Shown: positions 1-5,706, counted from the stretch's first letter. The stretch is 8,458 nt of DNA from Thermoplasmatota archaeon (GCA_023489425.1 JAMDCG010000027.1:2248-10705), one strand, 5' to 3'. A program made the numbers and translations. The notes: generated by a model from the letters alone, not told the origin.

Positions 1-944
1 CTTTCCAGCCATTCCTTCAGTGTTTCTATTCTTTCCAGTTCAATTTTCCAATCGGTGAATTTCTTTTCTGCGTCGGATATTAGACGTAAAATTTCTTCTG
101 TAAATACCGTTGGTGCTATTATAAAGGCTTTTAAAACCGAGTCCTCAAACATCTGAACTCTGCTGAGTGTTACGATATTTCTTCTTATTATTTCGTCGTT
201 TATTTCATTTACTACTTCATTTTTGGTTTTCCCATAATAAACACCGTCATCTATCTTAGTTATTCTCGGATTCTTAAACTCATAACCATCAGTGAGATAA
301 ACAGCATCTATGGATTTTGTCCCGAGAGGCATCTTTAAAATCCTCAACCATCTCTCGTTAAGCAGATTATCAGTTAACTGTTTTTCGCTGGATTCAGTTT
401 TAAGTGTCATTTGAATTACACTCAATGGATTTCTGTTATCTACGATATTTAATATTCTCTCGTATCCCTCGCTGGGACCGAGGTATTCTATATTGAATTT
501 CCACTGTTCACCCTTGAATCCAATAATGGCTTTGGATACAGAATCCATATCCCTGTAGGAAAAAAGAAACTCAGTGAAGTATCTACCCTTATCTATCCAT
601 ACTGATGAAAGAACGCATGAAGGTATATTGATTAATTCCCTTACCGTATCTATGTAATCCCTTGATTTTGTTACCTTCCTGTGTATTCTCCATATACCAT
701 TTTCCAGGATTCCTCCTGATTTTGATATAAATATTGCAAGATCTCTTTCCGTGCTGGATTCAGCCGGAAAATACAGATTGATCTCGGCCTCATTTCCTTC
801 AAGATGGAAACCTATTTCCGATTTTATATCGAATTTCCTGGAAGCTTTGGACACCTCTGTTCCCGGTTCTATGGAAGCGATCAACTTCCAGTTTAGACCG
901 TTCAGTTTTTTTAATATCCGGTGCCCATATCCCCCTTCTTCCAT
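1..944 (-). CDS. Uncharacterised protein, paralogue A of a tandem pair (3' end cut by window edge)
   Basis: The reverse strand reads open from an ATG at 944 to the window edge, giving 314 codons without a stop, so the gene is partial at its C-terminus. It starts MEEGGYGHRI and is homologous along its whole length to the next gene (1082-2029). Shared blocks are LNWKL (about residues 17-21), KFDIKSEIGF (38-47), an IPSxVLSS block followed by KGxYxxEFLF (107-128), EYLGPSxG (153-160), YYxxTKN (236-242), SRV (261-263) and a terminal F..W plus EWL (about 296-313). The other copy ends six residues after this EW motif, so only a short tail is probably missing. No signal peptide, membrane segment, metal-binding cluster or helix-turn-helix is visible, so it is probably cytosolic. 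The block around residues 105-160 faintly recalls the sensory region of archaeal HTH_10 (Bat-like) regulators, but this is weak and the HTH itself is absent. Function unknown. Unlike its neighbours it has a Shine-Dalgarno site. Confidence 0.88.
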   Translation of the reverse strand, partial: MEEGGYGHRILKKLNGLNWKLIASIEPGTEVSKASRKFDIKSEIGFHLEGNEAEINLYFPAESSTERDLAIFISKSGGILENGIWRIHRKVTKSRDYIDTVRELINIPSCVLSSVWIDKGRYFTEFLFSYRDMDSVSKAIIGFKGEQWKFNIEYLGPSEGYERILNIVDNRNPLSVIQMTLKTESSEKQLTDNLLNERWLRILKMPLGTKSIDAVYLTDGYEFKNPRITKIDDGVYYGKTKNEVVNEINDEIIRRNIVTLSRVQMFEDSVLKAFIIAPTVFTEEILRLISDAEKKFTDWKIELERIETLKEWLE

Positions 945-951
945 TTAATTT

Positions 952-955
952 CTCC
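952..955 (-). promoter_or_regulatory. Shine-Dalgarno site for paralogue A
   Basis: GGAG on the minus strand lies seven bases before the ATG at 944 (context CTGGAGAAATTAATG). It matches the archaeal 16S 3' end. It supports the start at 944 and implies translation from a leadered mRNA, possibly read through from the upstream paralogue 137 bases away. The other genes in this window show no comparable site. Confidence 0.65.
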
Positions 956-1003
956 AGATTAATAAATAAATTTAATTAAATTCTATTATACAAATGTTGT
1001 CTA

Positions 1004-1011
1004 TTTATAAA
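1004..1011 (-). promoter_or_regulatory. Candidate TATA box for paralogue A
   Basis: TTTATAAA (palindromic) in the very AT-rich gap 945-1081. A start about 26 bases downstream would fall near 981 and leave a leader of roughly 37 bases holding the Shine-Dalgarno site. The same stretch carries a minus-strand run of six T (1011-1016 region) that could instead help end transcription of the upstream paralogue. In such AT-rich DNA TATA-like words are common, so this is tentative. Confidence 0.35.
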
Positions 1012-1081
1012 AAATATTTGGTACAAAATGTTGTAAGTATAGATAAGATTTTAACATATTTTTAACAGTTTACGTAAATTT

Positions 1082-2029
1082 TCATGGCAGAATTTTTTCT
1101 TTGTAAATCCATTCTCCTATATTCTGTACCCTGAATATTTTTAAGTTCCATTTATCAAATGATGTTGCTACCTGTCTAGCTACATGTATGTATTCACCTG
1201 CAAAAATATCAGGAACTGCAGTAATAACGTAGAATTTTCTTCCTTTCAGAATATTTACCCTTGATATACATGGTATTCTATTTTCACTCATCAAACTGTC
1301 CATGCCCCTTATGAAGTCATTCTTTGTTGCAGCATAATAGATCTTTCCTGGAACTATCTCCTTAACATCTTCTCTCTGGGGTTTCTCATTGGTGAAATAG
1401 ATACCGTTTATATTTCCCCTGCCAATTGGTGTTTTTTCTATTCTAACCCATTCAGTTCCCATGGGATTTCTTTCCATCTTAAGTTCTTCCTCTGGTGGAT
1501 CAGTTTCTATACCTATGAGTGTTAATTTTGTCCTATCTGTTATTCTTCTTATGGACTCTCTGAATCCACCACTAGGGCCAAGATATTCAACCTTGACATC
1601 TGATTTTTCCATGAGTTCTTGCAAGATCACCTTTGATACATCGTCTATTTGAGAATCATGAAATAAGAATTCCATTCTATACTGGCCCTTAGAAATACTG
1701 AATGAGGACAGCACAACTGATGGTATAACGAGCAATTTTCTAGCCGTTTCGGTTAATTGGAAATTCTTTCTTGCAATACTTCTTACCCTGTATATATTGT
1801 TCATTTCCATTGCCTTTGACTGATTTAGGAATATTACCATTTCCCTCTGCATCTCTTCGGTTTTCTTTACAAAGAGGTTAATTTCTGTTATCTCATCCTC
1901 GAATATGAAGCCAAGCTCTGACTCTATGCCAAACTTCTCGGTTTTTTCTGCCGTACCACCCTTTGGTTTAGAGGAAAGACAGAGTTTCCAGTTCAAAGCA
2001 TCCAGTTGTTCCACATTTTTCAACTCCAT
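1082..2029 (-). CDS. Uncharacterised protein, paralogue B of a tandem pair
   Basis: This is a complete gene of 315 residues. The ATG at 2029 is the first possible start, because an in-frame TGA lies two codons upstream (2033-2035). It shares a full-length relationship with paralogue A: LNWKL (12-16), EKFGIESELGF (31-41), IPSVVLSS (102-109), KGQYRMEFLF (114-123), EYLGPSGGF (148-156), YYAATKN (231-237), ISRV (255-258) and EWI (306-308). In the 38-residue block around IPS I count 20 identities. There are three apparent parts: an N-terminal alpha/beta region to about 160, a variable acidic linker (about 172-190) and a C-terminal region. The soluble composition has no signal peptide or membrane helix. 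The order of blocks in the first half loosely resembles the sensor part of HTH_10 (Bat-type) archaeal regulators, but no DNA-binding helix-turn-helix is visible, so I do not assign that role. No known enzyme motif was recognised. It lies upstream of A on the same strand and diverges from the DUF929 gene. Confidence 0.92.
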   Translation of the reverse strand: MELKNVEQLDALNWKLCLSSKPKGGTAEKTEKFGIESELGFIFEDEITEINLFVKKTEEMQREMVIFLNQSKAMEMNNIYRVRSIARKNFQLTETARKLLVIPSVVLSSFSISKGQYRMEFLFHDSQIDDVSKVILQELMEKSDVKVEYLGPSGGFRESIRRITDRTKLTLIGIETDPPEEELKMERNPMGTEWVRIEKTPIGRGNINGIYFTNEKPQREDVKEIVPGKIYYAATKNDFIRGMDSLMSENRIPCISRVNILKGRKFYVITAVPDIFAGEYIHVARQVATSFDKWNLKIFRVQNIGEWIYKEKILP

Positions 2030-2076
2030 TATTCAGTTACATGCAATTTACCGGATAGAACCCATTGTAAATGCAT
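2029..2076 (-). other. Possible 15-codon leader ORF coupled to paralogue B
   Basis: The minus strand from ATG 2076 reads MHLQWVLSGKLHVTE and ends at a TAA whose last A is the A of the paralogue B start (TAATG overlap). Such an overlap is typical of translational coupling. The main start has no Shine-Dalgarno site and the best TATA box lies about 75-88 bases upstream of it, so the mRNA probably has a leader containing this ORF. A second overlapping short ORF (2092-2048, MSLTAYAFTMGSIR) lies in another frame. Both could be chance; there is no evidence of conservation. Confidence 0.25.
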
Positions 2077-2103
2077 ATGCTGTTAAACTCATAAACTGTC
2101 AAC

Positions 2104-2117
2104 ATATATAATATATT
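2104..2117 (-). promoter_or_regulatory. AT-only TATA region upstream of paralogue B
   Basis: A 14-base alternating A/T stretch (minus strand AATATATTATATAT). The TTATATAT core predicts a start near 2081-2087, i.e. a leader of about 50-60 bases before the ATG at 2029. That is unlike the leaderless arrangement at most other genes here. The near-palindromic stretch could also act in the opposite direction, but the DUF929 gene has a better placed box of its own. Confidence 0.45.
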
Positions 2118-2224
2118 GTCCTTATAATTGAGTTGGACTACAAGTGAAATAATTCCTACATAATAAATGGATTCCTGCGCCAGCCTGCGGATTGTTTGGA
2201 AGAGATAACCTTACTTTAAGAATA

Positions 2225-2232
2225 TTTAAATA
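2225..2232 (+). promoter_or_regulatory. TATA box of the DUF929 gene; decides its start codon
   Basis: TTTAAATA, a near-consensus archaeal TATA box, with its centre about 26.5 bases before the ATG at 2255. This predicts a leaderless mRNA starting at that ATG. The box lies inside the longest open frame (which begins with a TTG at 2192), so that longer start is very unlikely. Confidence 0.65.
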
Positions 2233-2254
2233 CAGCAATACAAATATGCTACGC

Positions 2255-3028
2255 ATGCATTTCACAAAGAAGGAAATATATGGAGTTATTTCCATTGTGG
2301 TGGTCATTATTGTTGTAGTATCAGGTATTGCAATTTATTCAAATTTATCAAAAAATACTGCTCCTGTTCCGCTATCGAAGTATGTGAAAATTTCAAACAA
2401 TGACCTGCTGAGTAATGGACAGGATCACATATATTTCATATCATGGTATGGATGCCCCATAGGAGCTGATAATTCATGGGTTCTCTACAGTTTCCTTAAT
2501 TCAACGAGAGATGTGGCACCAGATGTTGTCCTGCATAAATCAATAGCTGGAACACCGGCCCTTTTATTCCTTAATGGAACACATAAGCTTGGTGAAAAGA
2601 TAAGCTTCAACTACGCAGGAGTACCCTTTGAATTCACTTCACTGTACATGTATAATGAGACTCTAACAGGAGGGGTTTACAACAACCCAATATCAAACAC
2701 TAACAGCTCAAGGATAGGATATGCACTTAGCGTTCTTAAGGGAAATCTCCCGGAGAGCGTATATCAGGTTGCAGATAAGTATGAAACACAGGTCAGGATT
2801 CAGAATCAAACCGGATCATGGTCTGCATCCACTGGCCACCTTGTTACAATGCTAATCGTAACTGGACCTGACGGCACATTCGTTCACTTCTGGTTCATGT
2901 ATCCATCATTTTCCAGCAATGTATCACCACAGACAGTATTCAAAAATCTATCCACATACCCACAGATAAGCAACGCTGAGGAACAATTCCTTAATGCACT
3001 GGGCGGATCAAATGTTGCATGCGCCTGA
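2255..3028 (+). CDS. DUF929 family membrane-anchored protein with thioredoxin-like motifs
   Basis: This is a 257-residue protein starting MHFTKKEIYG. The ATG at 2255 was preferred over ATG 2246 and TTG 2192 because the TATA box at 2225-2232 sits 26-27 bases upstream of it. Lysines at 5-6 are followed by one strongly hydrophobic helix (about 8-28), so it is an N-terminal signal-anchor with the rest probably outside the cell. The outer part has eight N-X-S/T sequons, which fits archaeal N-glycosylation. The block FISWYGCPIGADNSW (about 61-75) is characteristic of DUF929, a family known from Sulfolobus and Thermoplasma relatives. The WYGCP motif (Cys67) followed by GTPALLFLNG (cis-Pro-like Pro101) mirrors the thioredoxin active site and cis-proline loop, with a single cysteine in place of CxxC. 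The only other cysteine is the second-last residue (256). Membership is from memory of the family, its function is unknown, and a surface thiol or redox role is inference. Confidence 0.85.
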   Translation: MHFTKKEIYGVISIVVVIIVVVSGIAIYSNLSKNTAPVPLSKYVKISNNDLLSNGQDHIYFISWYGCPIGADNSWVLYSFLNSTRDVAPDVVLHKSIAGTPALLFLNGTHKLGEKISFNYAGVPFEFTSLYMYNETLTGGVYNNPISNTNSSRIGYALSVLKGNLPESVYQVADKYETQVRIQNQTGSWSASTGHLVTMLIVTGPDGTFVHFWFMYPSFSSNVSPQTVFKNLSTYPQISNAEEQFLNALGGSNVACA

Positions 3029-3042
3029 AATCCTCTAACTAA

Positions 3043-3048
3043 TTTTTT
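3043..3048 (+). terminator. Oligo-T stretch after the DUF929 gene
   Basis: Six T residues about 15 bases after the stop codon, a typical position for archaeal intrinsic termination at U-tracts. There is no strong hairpin. It lies between convergent genes (the bactofilin-like gene ends at 3116 on the other strand). Confidence 0.4.
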
Positions 3049-3115
3049 CTAAGAAAAGTCCATTTCCTATTAATCAGAAATTTTTCCAATGTTATGATTA
3101 AAATTGATGCTAAAA

Positions 3116-4054
3116 TTAGGAAATAATCTTCTTTTCCTTAACCTTTGCTTCATCTGATATCTTCAGTGATTTTGCCTCGACATAATCAATATTACACCCT
3201 GCTTCAATAATTATGTCGTCACCCTTAACATATTTAGAATTTGTTGATTCAAGAAAAGCCCTGTTACAGATTATTTCATCTATGTTTGCCTCTCCTGAAA
3301 GGAATCTCCTCTTCTGCAATCTTATTTCAACGATGTCAGATTGAAGCTTTACAACGTGGCTTGTAGAATTGTATATCTTCATTTCAAATCGCCTTGAACT
3401 GATAGAATCTGCATTTATCCTTCCGGTGATGTATATCTCATCCCCGGTTACGGTTCGAACTTCAACTGACCCTGAAGATTTTAACATAGTGCATTCGATT
3501 GATTCTGCCTTTGTCTTTCCAGAATTTTCAATATTCTTCCCCCTGATTAATTTAGAGATCTTTGCTGAACCAGAACTTTCAAACTCATCACATATGACAG
3601 ATTCTGCACTTATGGAGCCTGAAGACTCAAGTTCTGATGCCTCCATATTACCGGAAATTTGAAGAGATCCGGATGATTCAATTTTATTTCCCTTTACGTT
3701 TCCTCCTATATGCATAGAACCAGATGAATGAATTGTATCCGATGAAATAACATCCTTTTCCACCCTGCAGCTTCCTGAAACGTGAAAGAAAATCGAATCA
3801 ATGCTACCATCAACGGTAAGAGAACCTGAAACTGAGGTCTCTTCTGCATACACCGATTGTATCATTCCTGAACCAGATATCCTGATCTTTTTTGATCTCT
3901 CTGTCTTTGATTCTTCCTGTGCTTTTTCATCATGTCTTTCCTCCTTTTCAGATCCACTTTCCTCCCATCTTGACATGATCTCATTAAACATGTCTTCACT
4001 CATCTTTCCGCCTGCAACCATTTCCTGAAGTTTTTTCTTTCTGTCTTCGTCCAT
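3116..4054 (-). CDS. Bactofilin-like polymer-forming beta-helix protein
   Basis: This is a 312-residue soluble protein without signal peptide or membrane helix. Residues 5-32 (KKKLQEMVAGGKMSEDMFNE...) match the short helical N-terminal element seen in bacterial YvlB-like and SHOCT-like proteins (L..M...GK.s...f). Residues 33-57 are a charged linker. From 58 to about 215 a motif of the form (S)SGS recurs with its glycine at 61, 77, 94, 112, 129, 146, 162, 179, 195 and 211. The spacing of 16-18 residues is expected for turns of a right-handed beta-helix. The C-terminal part (about 252-306) has alternating hydrophobic residues with GDDIIIEAGCNIDYVEAKSL. This layout resembles the longer bactofilin-type proteins of Firmicutes (B. 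subtilis YhbE/YhbF class, linked to motility and assembly). A cytosolic, membrane-associated scaffold or cytoskeletal filament is therefore the likely role, by inference. The family call is from motif memory, and a DUF4097-like adhesin fold is the main alternative. It diverges from a winged-helix regulator. Confidence 0.9.
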   Translation of the reverse strand: MDEDRKKKLQEMVAGGKMSEDMFNEIMSRWEESGSEKEERHDEKAQEESKTERSKKIRISGSGMIQSVYAEETSVSGSLTVDGSIDSIFFHVSGSCRVEKDVISSDTIHSSGSMHIGGNVKGNKIESSGSLQISGNMEASELESSGSISAESVICDEFESSGSAKISKLIRGKNIENSGKTKAESIECTMLKSSGSVEVRTVTGDEIYITGRINADSISSRRFEMKIYNSTSHVVKLQSDIVEIRLQKRRFLSGEANIDEIICNRAFLESTNSKYVKGDDIIIEAGCNIDYVEAKSLKISDEAKVKEKKIIS

Positions 4055-4080
4055 ATACTATCAACATCCCATTAAGTGAC

Positions 4081-4090
4081 AATATATTAA
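4081..4090 (-). promoter_or_regulatory. TATA box of the bactofilin-like gene
   Basis: The minus strand reads TTAATATATT here, with a core centred 26-31 bases before the ATG at 4054, so the mRNA should begin at or a few bases before the start codon. No Shine-Dalgarno site is visible. The gap 4055-4200 shared with the regulator gene is extremely AT-rich, so the exact box is uncertain. Confidence 0.45.
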
Positions 4091-4172
4091 TATATTTAGA
4101 ACTAATAATTTAAATCATTTAATTTAATTATTAAATACTTTAACTTTTGAATTGATATTAGCAACCTCAAAG

Positions 4173-4180
4173 TTTATGAA
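4173..4180 (+). promoter_or_regulatory. TATA-like box of the winged-helix regulator gene
   Basis: TTTATGAA preceded by a purine-rich AAAG (possible TFB recognition element), centred about 24.5 bases before the ATG at 4201. This fits a leaderless mRNA, and no ribosome binding site precedes the start. The match to the TATA consensus is moderate. Confidence 0.4.
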
Positions 4181-4200
4181 CACTTGCAACATGATCTTTT

Positions 4201-4611
4201 ATGATCTCTGATATAAACATTCTTACCTCAGGTTCTAAGGTTTCTATAGTAGAACTGCTGAGAACACCAAAGACTCCTGACGATATTGCAGGAATACTGA
4301 ATATAACAAGACAGGGAGTTGACAAGCAATTGAAGGAACTGATGAGATATGGAATTGTCGATAGAAAGTGGTTCATTGGATACAGCAGACCAAAAATAGA
4401 ATATTTTCTAACGGAACTTGGTTCTGAATTTTATTCCAGCCTTAGGGAGATTGAAAAGAGGTTTAAGGAATCTGGAAAAGCCATGCTGAATGAAAAGCTG
4501 AAAAATCTGGATATTGATCTCATGGATGGGAGATTGTCTGTGGAGAAATACACAGAGGAGAAGATGATACTGGAAGATTCCATGGAATGGTTTTTTAGCA
4601 CCGAGGATTAA
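4201..4611 (+). CDS. Winged helix-turn-helix transcriptional regulator (ArsR/MarR-like)
   Basis: This is a 136-residue protein. Residues 12-22 (SKVSIVELLRT) form the first helix, 24-34 (KTPDDIAGILN) the second, and 35-48 (ITRQGVDKQLKELM) the putative DNA-recognition helix. The wing follows in YGIVDRKWFIGYSRPKIEYFLTELG (50-74), the usual 'all-or-none step, then R.....G.p...Y.LT..G' pattern of archaeal ArsR-like regulators. Residues 75-132 are rich in charged residues with heptad-like leucines and are likely a helical dimerisation tail. There are no cysteine or histidine clusters, so a metal sensor is not indicated. It is divergent from the bactofilin-like gene with a shared 146-base gap, so regulation of that gene or of itself is possible but unproven. 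It converges on tag, with only 44 bases between the stop codons. Fold call is secure, ligand and targets unknown. Confidence 0.92.
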   Translation: MISDINILTSGSKVSIVELLRTPKTPDDIAGILNITRQGVDKQLKELMRYGIVDRKWFIGYSRPKIEYFLTELGSEFYSSLREIEKRFKESGKAMLNEKLKNLDIDLMDGRLSVEKYTEEKMILEDSMEWFFSTED

Positions 4612-4655
4612 ATCCATTCATTAGATCAAACTTTATGAGTAAATTAGAACATATT

Positions 4656-5225
4656 TCACAGCTGATCGTACCTGAAACAATCAATCAGGTGATCATTGAT
4701 CATGCCAGTTGCCTGCATAAATGCATAGCATATTGTTGATCCCACAAACCTGAAGCCCCTCTTTCTTAAATCCCTGCTCATACTGTCTGATTCAGTGCTT
4801 GTTGCAGGTATCTCTTTATCTTTTTGCCATCTATTTTTTATGGTCTTTCCATCCACAAATGACCAGATATAATGATCAAATGACCCATATTCCTCAACCA
4901 CTTTCAGAAAAGAAGAGGCATTGGTAATGGCAGAATTTATTTTAAGCCGGTTTCTGATAATACCACTGTTATTCATAAGTTCATCAATTTTTTCCTGATC
5001 GTATGTGGCAATCTTTTTCGCAGAAAAATTATCAAATGCCTTCCTGTAGTTTTCCCTCTTCTTCAGGACAGTGATCCAGCTGAGGCCTGCCTGAAATCCA
5101 TCAAGGGTCAGTGCCTCGAAAAGTGTCCTATCATCGTGCACTGGAACACCCCATTCCTTATCGTGATACTGCTGATATACCGGATCCTCAATGCCCTTCC
5201 AGTGGCATCTTTTTAATTCGTCCAT
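4656..5225 (-). CDS. tag: DNA-3-methyladenine glycosylase I (Tag)
   Basis: This 189-residue enzyme excises 3-methyladenine from alkylated DNA to start base-excision repair. It aligns closely with E. coli Tag along its length: RCHW (6-9), YHDKEWGVP (20-28), QAGLSWITVLKKRENYR (45-61), SGIIRNRLKI (87-96), WSFVDG (about 120), IPATSTESDSMSRDLRKRGF and FVGSTICYAFMQATGMINDH near the end. The zinc site is complete by position, with Cys7, His21, His179 and Cys183 (E. coli Cys4, His17, His175, Cys179). The base-pocket residues Tyr20 and Trp50 are kept, but the E. coli Glu38 position is Asp42 here (LDGFQAG against LEGQQAG). The length matches the family (about 187). The ATG at 5225 is supported by a TATA box 26 bases upstream and lacks a Shine-Dalgarno site. 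It follows the DUF302 gene by 54 bases on the same strand but appears to have its own promoter. Confidence 0.97.
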   Translation of the reverse strand: MDELKRCHWKGIEDPVYQQYHDKEWGVPVHDDRTLFEALTLDGFQAGLSWITVLKKRENYRKAFDNFSAKKIATYDQEKIDELMNNSGIIRNRLKINSAITNASSFLKVVEEYGSFDHYIWSFVDGKTIKNRWQKDKEIPATSTESDSMSRDLRKRGFRFVGSTICYAFMQATGMINDHLIDCFRYDQL

Positions 5226-5246
5226 TTAGAAAAGATTGTAATACGG

Positions 5247-5255
5247 TTATTTATT
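5247..5255 (-). promoter_or_regulatory. TATA box of tag
   Basis: AATAAATAA on the minus strand, centred 26 bases before the ATG at 5225, predicting a leaderless transcript. It lies in the 54-base gap after the DUF302 gene, so tag need not depend on readthrough. Confidence 0.5.
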
Positions 5256-5279
5256 CTATCCATTCATGTGCTGTGAAGA

Positions 5280-5684
5280 TTAAAGAGTAGTTTTTTTACT
5301 GAGATCATCAATAATCTTCTGAATCTTTGAGTCAAAGGATTTTCCATTTTCTGATAACTCCCCCATGTTATGCATTTTCAGTATTGATTCAAGTTTTCTG
5401 TAAAGAAAATGGACACCGTCTTTCTCATAAACAAGTATTCTAGCAGGTAGATCAATGGCAAGCTCTGGGTTTGACTTTATCATACCGGTTCCACCCTTTG
5501 GATTTCCGAAGATGATTACCCTTGCTGGAAAAAGTTCAAGACCAACTTCCTCTGCAGCACTGCTGTGATCAATATCACTGAATATTTTAAAACCAGAATT
5601 TTCCAATTCACCCTTCAGTACCTTAACGGATTCGTTGAAGTTCAATTTTAAAATTTTCCTTATGAATGACTCTTCGCCTGACAT
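5280..5684 (-). CDS. DUF302 domain protein
   Basis: This 134-residue protein belongs to the DUF302 family, small alpha/beta proteins common in archaea and bacteria with no settled function. Diagnostic blocks are FSDIDHSSAAEEVGLEL (35-51), ARVIIFGNPKGGTGMI (54-69) and NPELAIDLPARILVYE (72-87), which together cover the usual core. The length is normal for a single-domain member. The N-terminal region (1-30) is helical and basic with no signal peptide or membrane helix, so it should be cytosolic. There are no cysteines, so an intrinsic thiol mechanism is excluded. The ATG at 5684 is supported by a TATA box about 25 bases upstream. It is divergent from the aminopeptidase gene with 80 bases between starts and lies upstream of tag, but neither neighbour suggests a shared pathway. 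Family call is firm, role unknown. Confidence 0.94.
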   Translation of the reverse strand: MSGEESFIRKILKLNFNESVKVLKGELENSGFKIFSDIDHSSAAEEVGLELFPARVIIFGNPKGGTGMIKSNPELAIDLPARILVYEKDGVHFLYRKLESILKMHNMGELSENGKSFDSKIQKIIDDLSKKTTL

Positions 5685-5706
5685 ATTTCATAATTCCTTC
5701 ATGGTG

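Noticed and set aside
751..948. 65-codon plus-strand open frame
   Set aside because: It is antisense to the start of paralogue A, which is supported by homology to paralogue B and by a Shine-Dalgarno site.
1082..2029. HTH_10 (bacterio-opsin activator-like) regulator assignment for the paralogues
   Set aside because: Only a faint similarity to the sensor half is seen; the diagnostic C-terminal helix-turn-helix is absent, so the name would mislead.
2122..2307. 61-codon minus-strand open frame with hydrophobic stretch
   Set aside because: It overlaps the promoter and the membrane-anchor codons of the DUF929 gene in antisense; the hydrophobic appearance comes from the reverse of that anchor region.
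3450..3458. GGTTCGAAC, resembling a tRNA T-loop
   Set aside because: It falls inside the bactofilin-like gene, and I find no acceptor stem, D-arm or anticodon arm at the right distances on either strand.
3369..4028. Plus-strand open frames of 97 and 75 codons
   Set aside because: They are antisense shadows of the bactofilin-like gene, whose repeated Ser/Gly-rich codons keep the opposite strand open.
3341..4054. Repeated protein motif considered as a DNA repeat array or CRISPR
   Set aside because: The repeat is at the protein level with a 16-18 residue period and varying codons; there are no identical DNA repeats with unique spacers.
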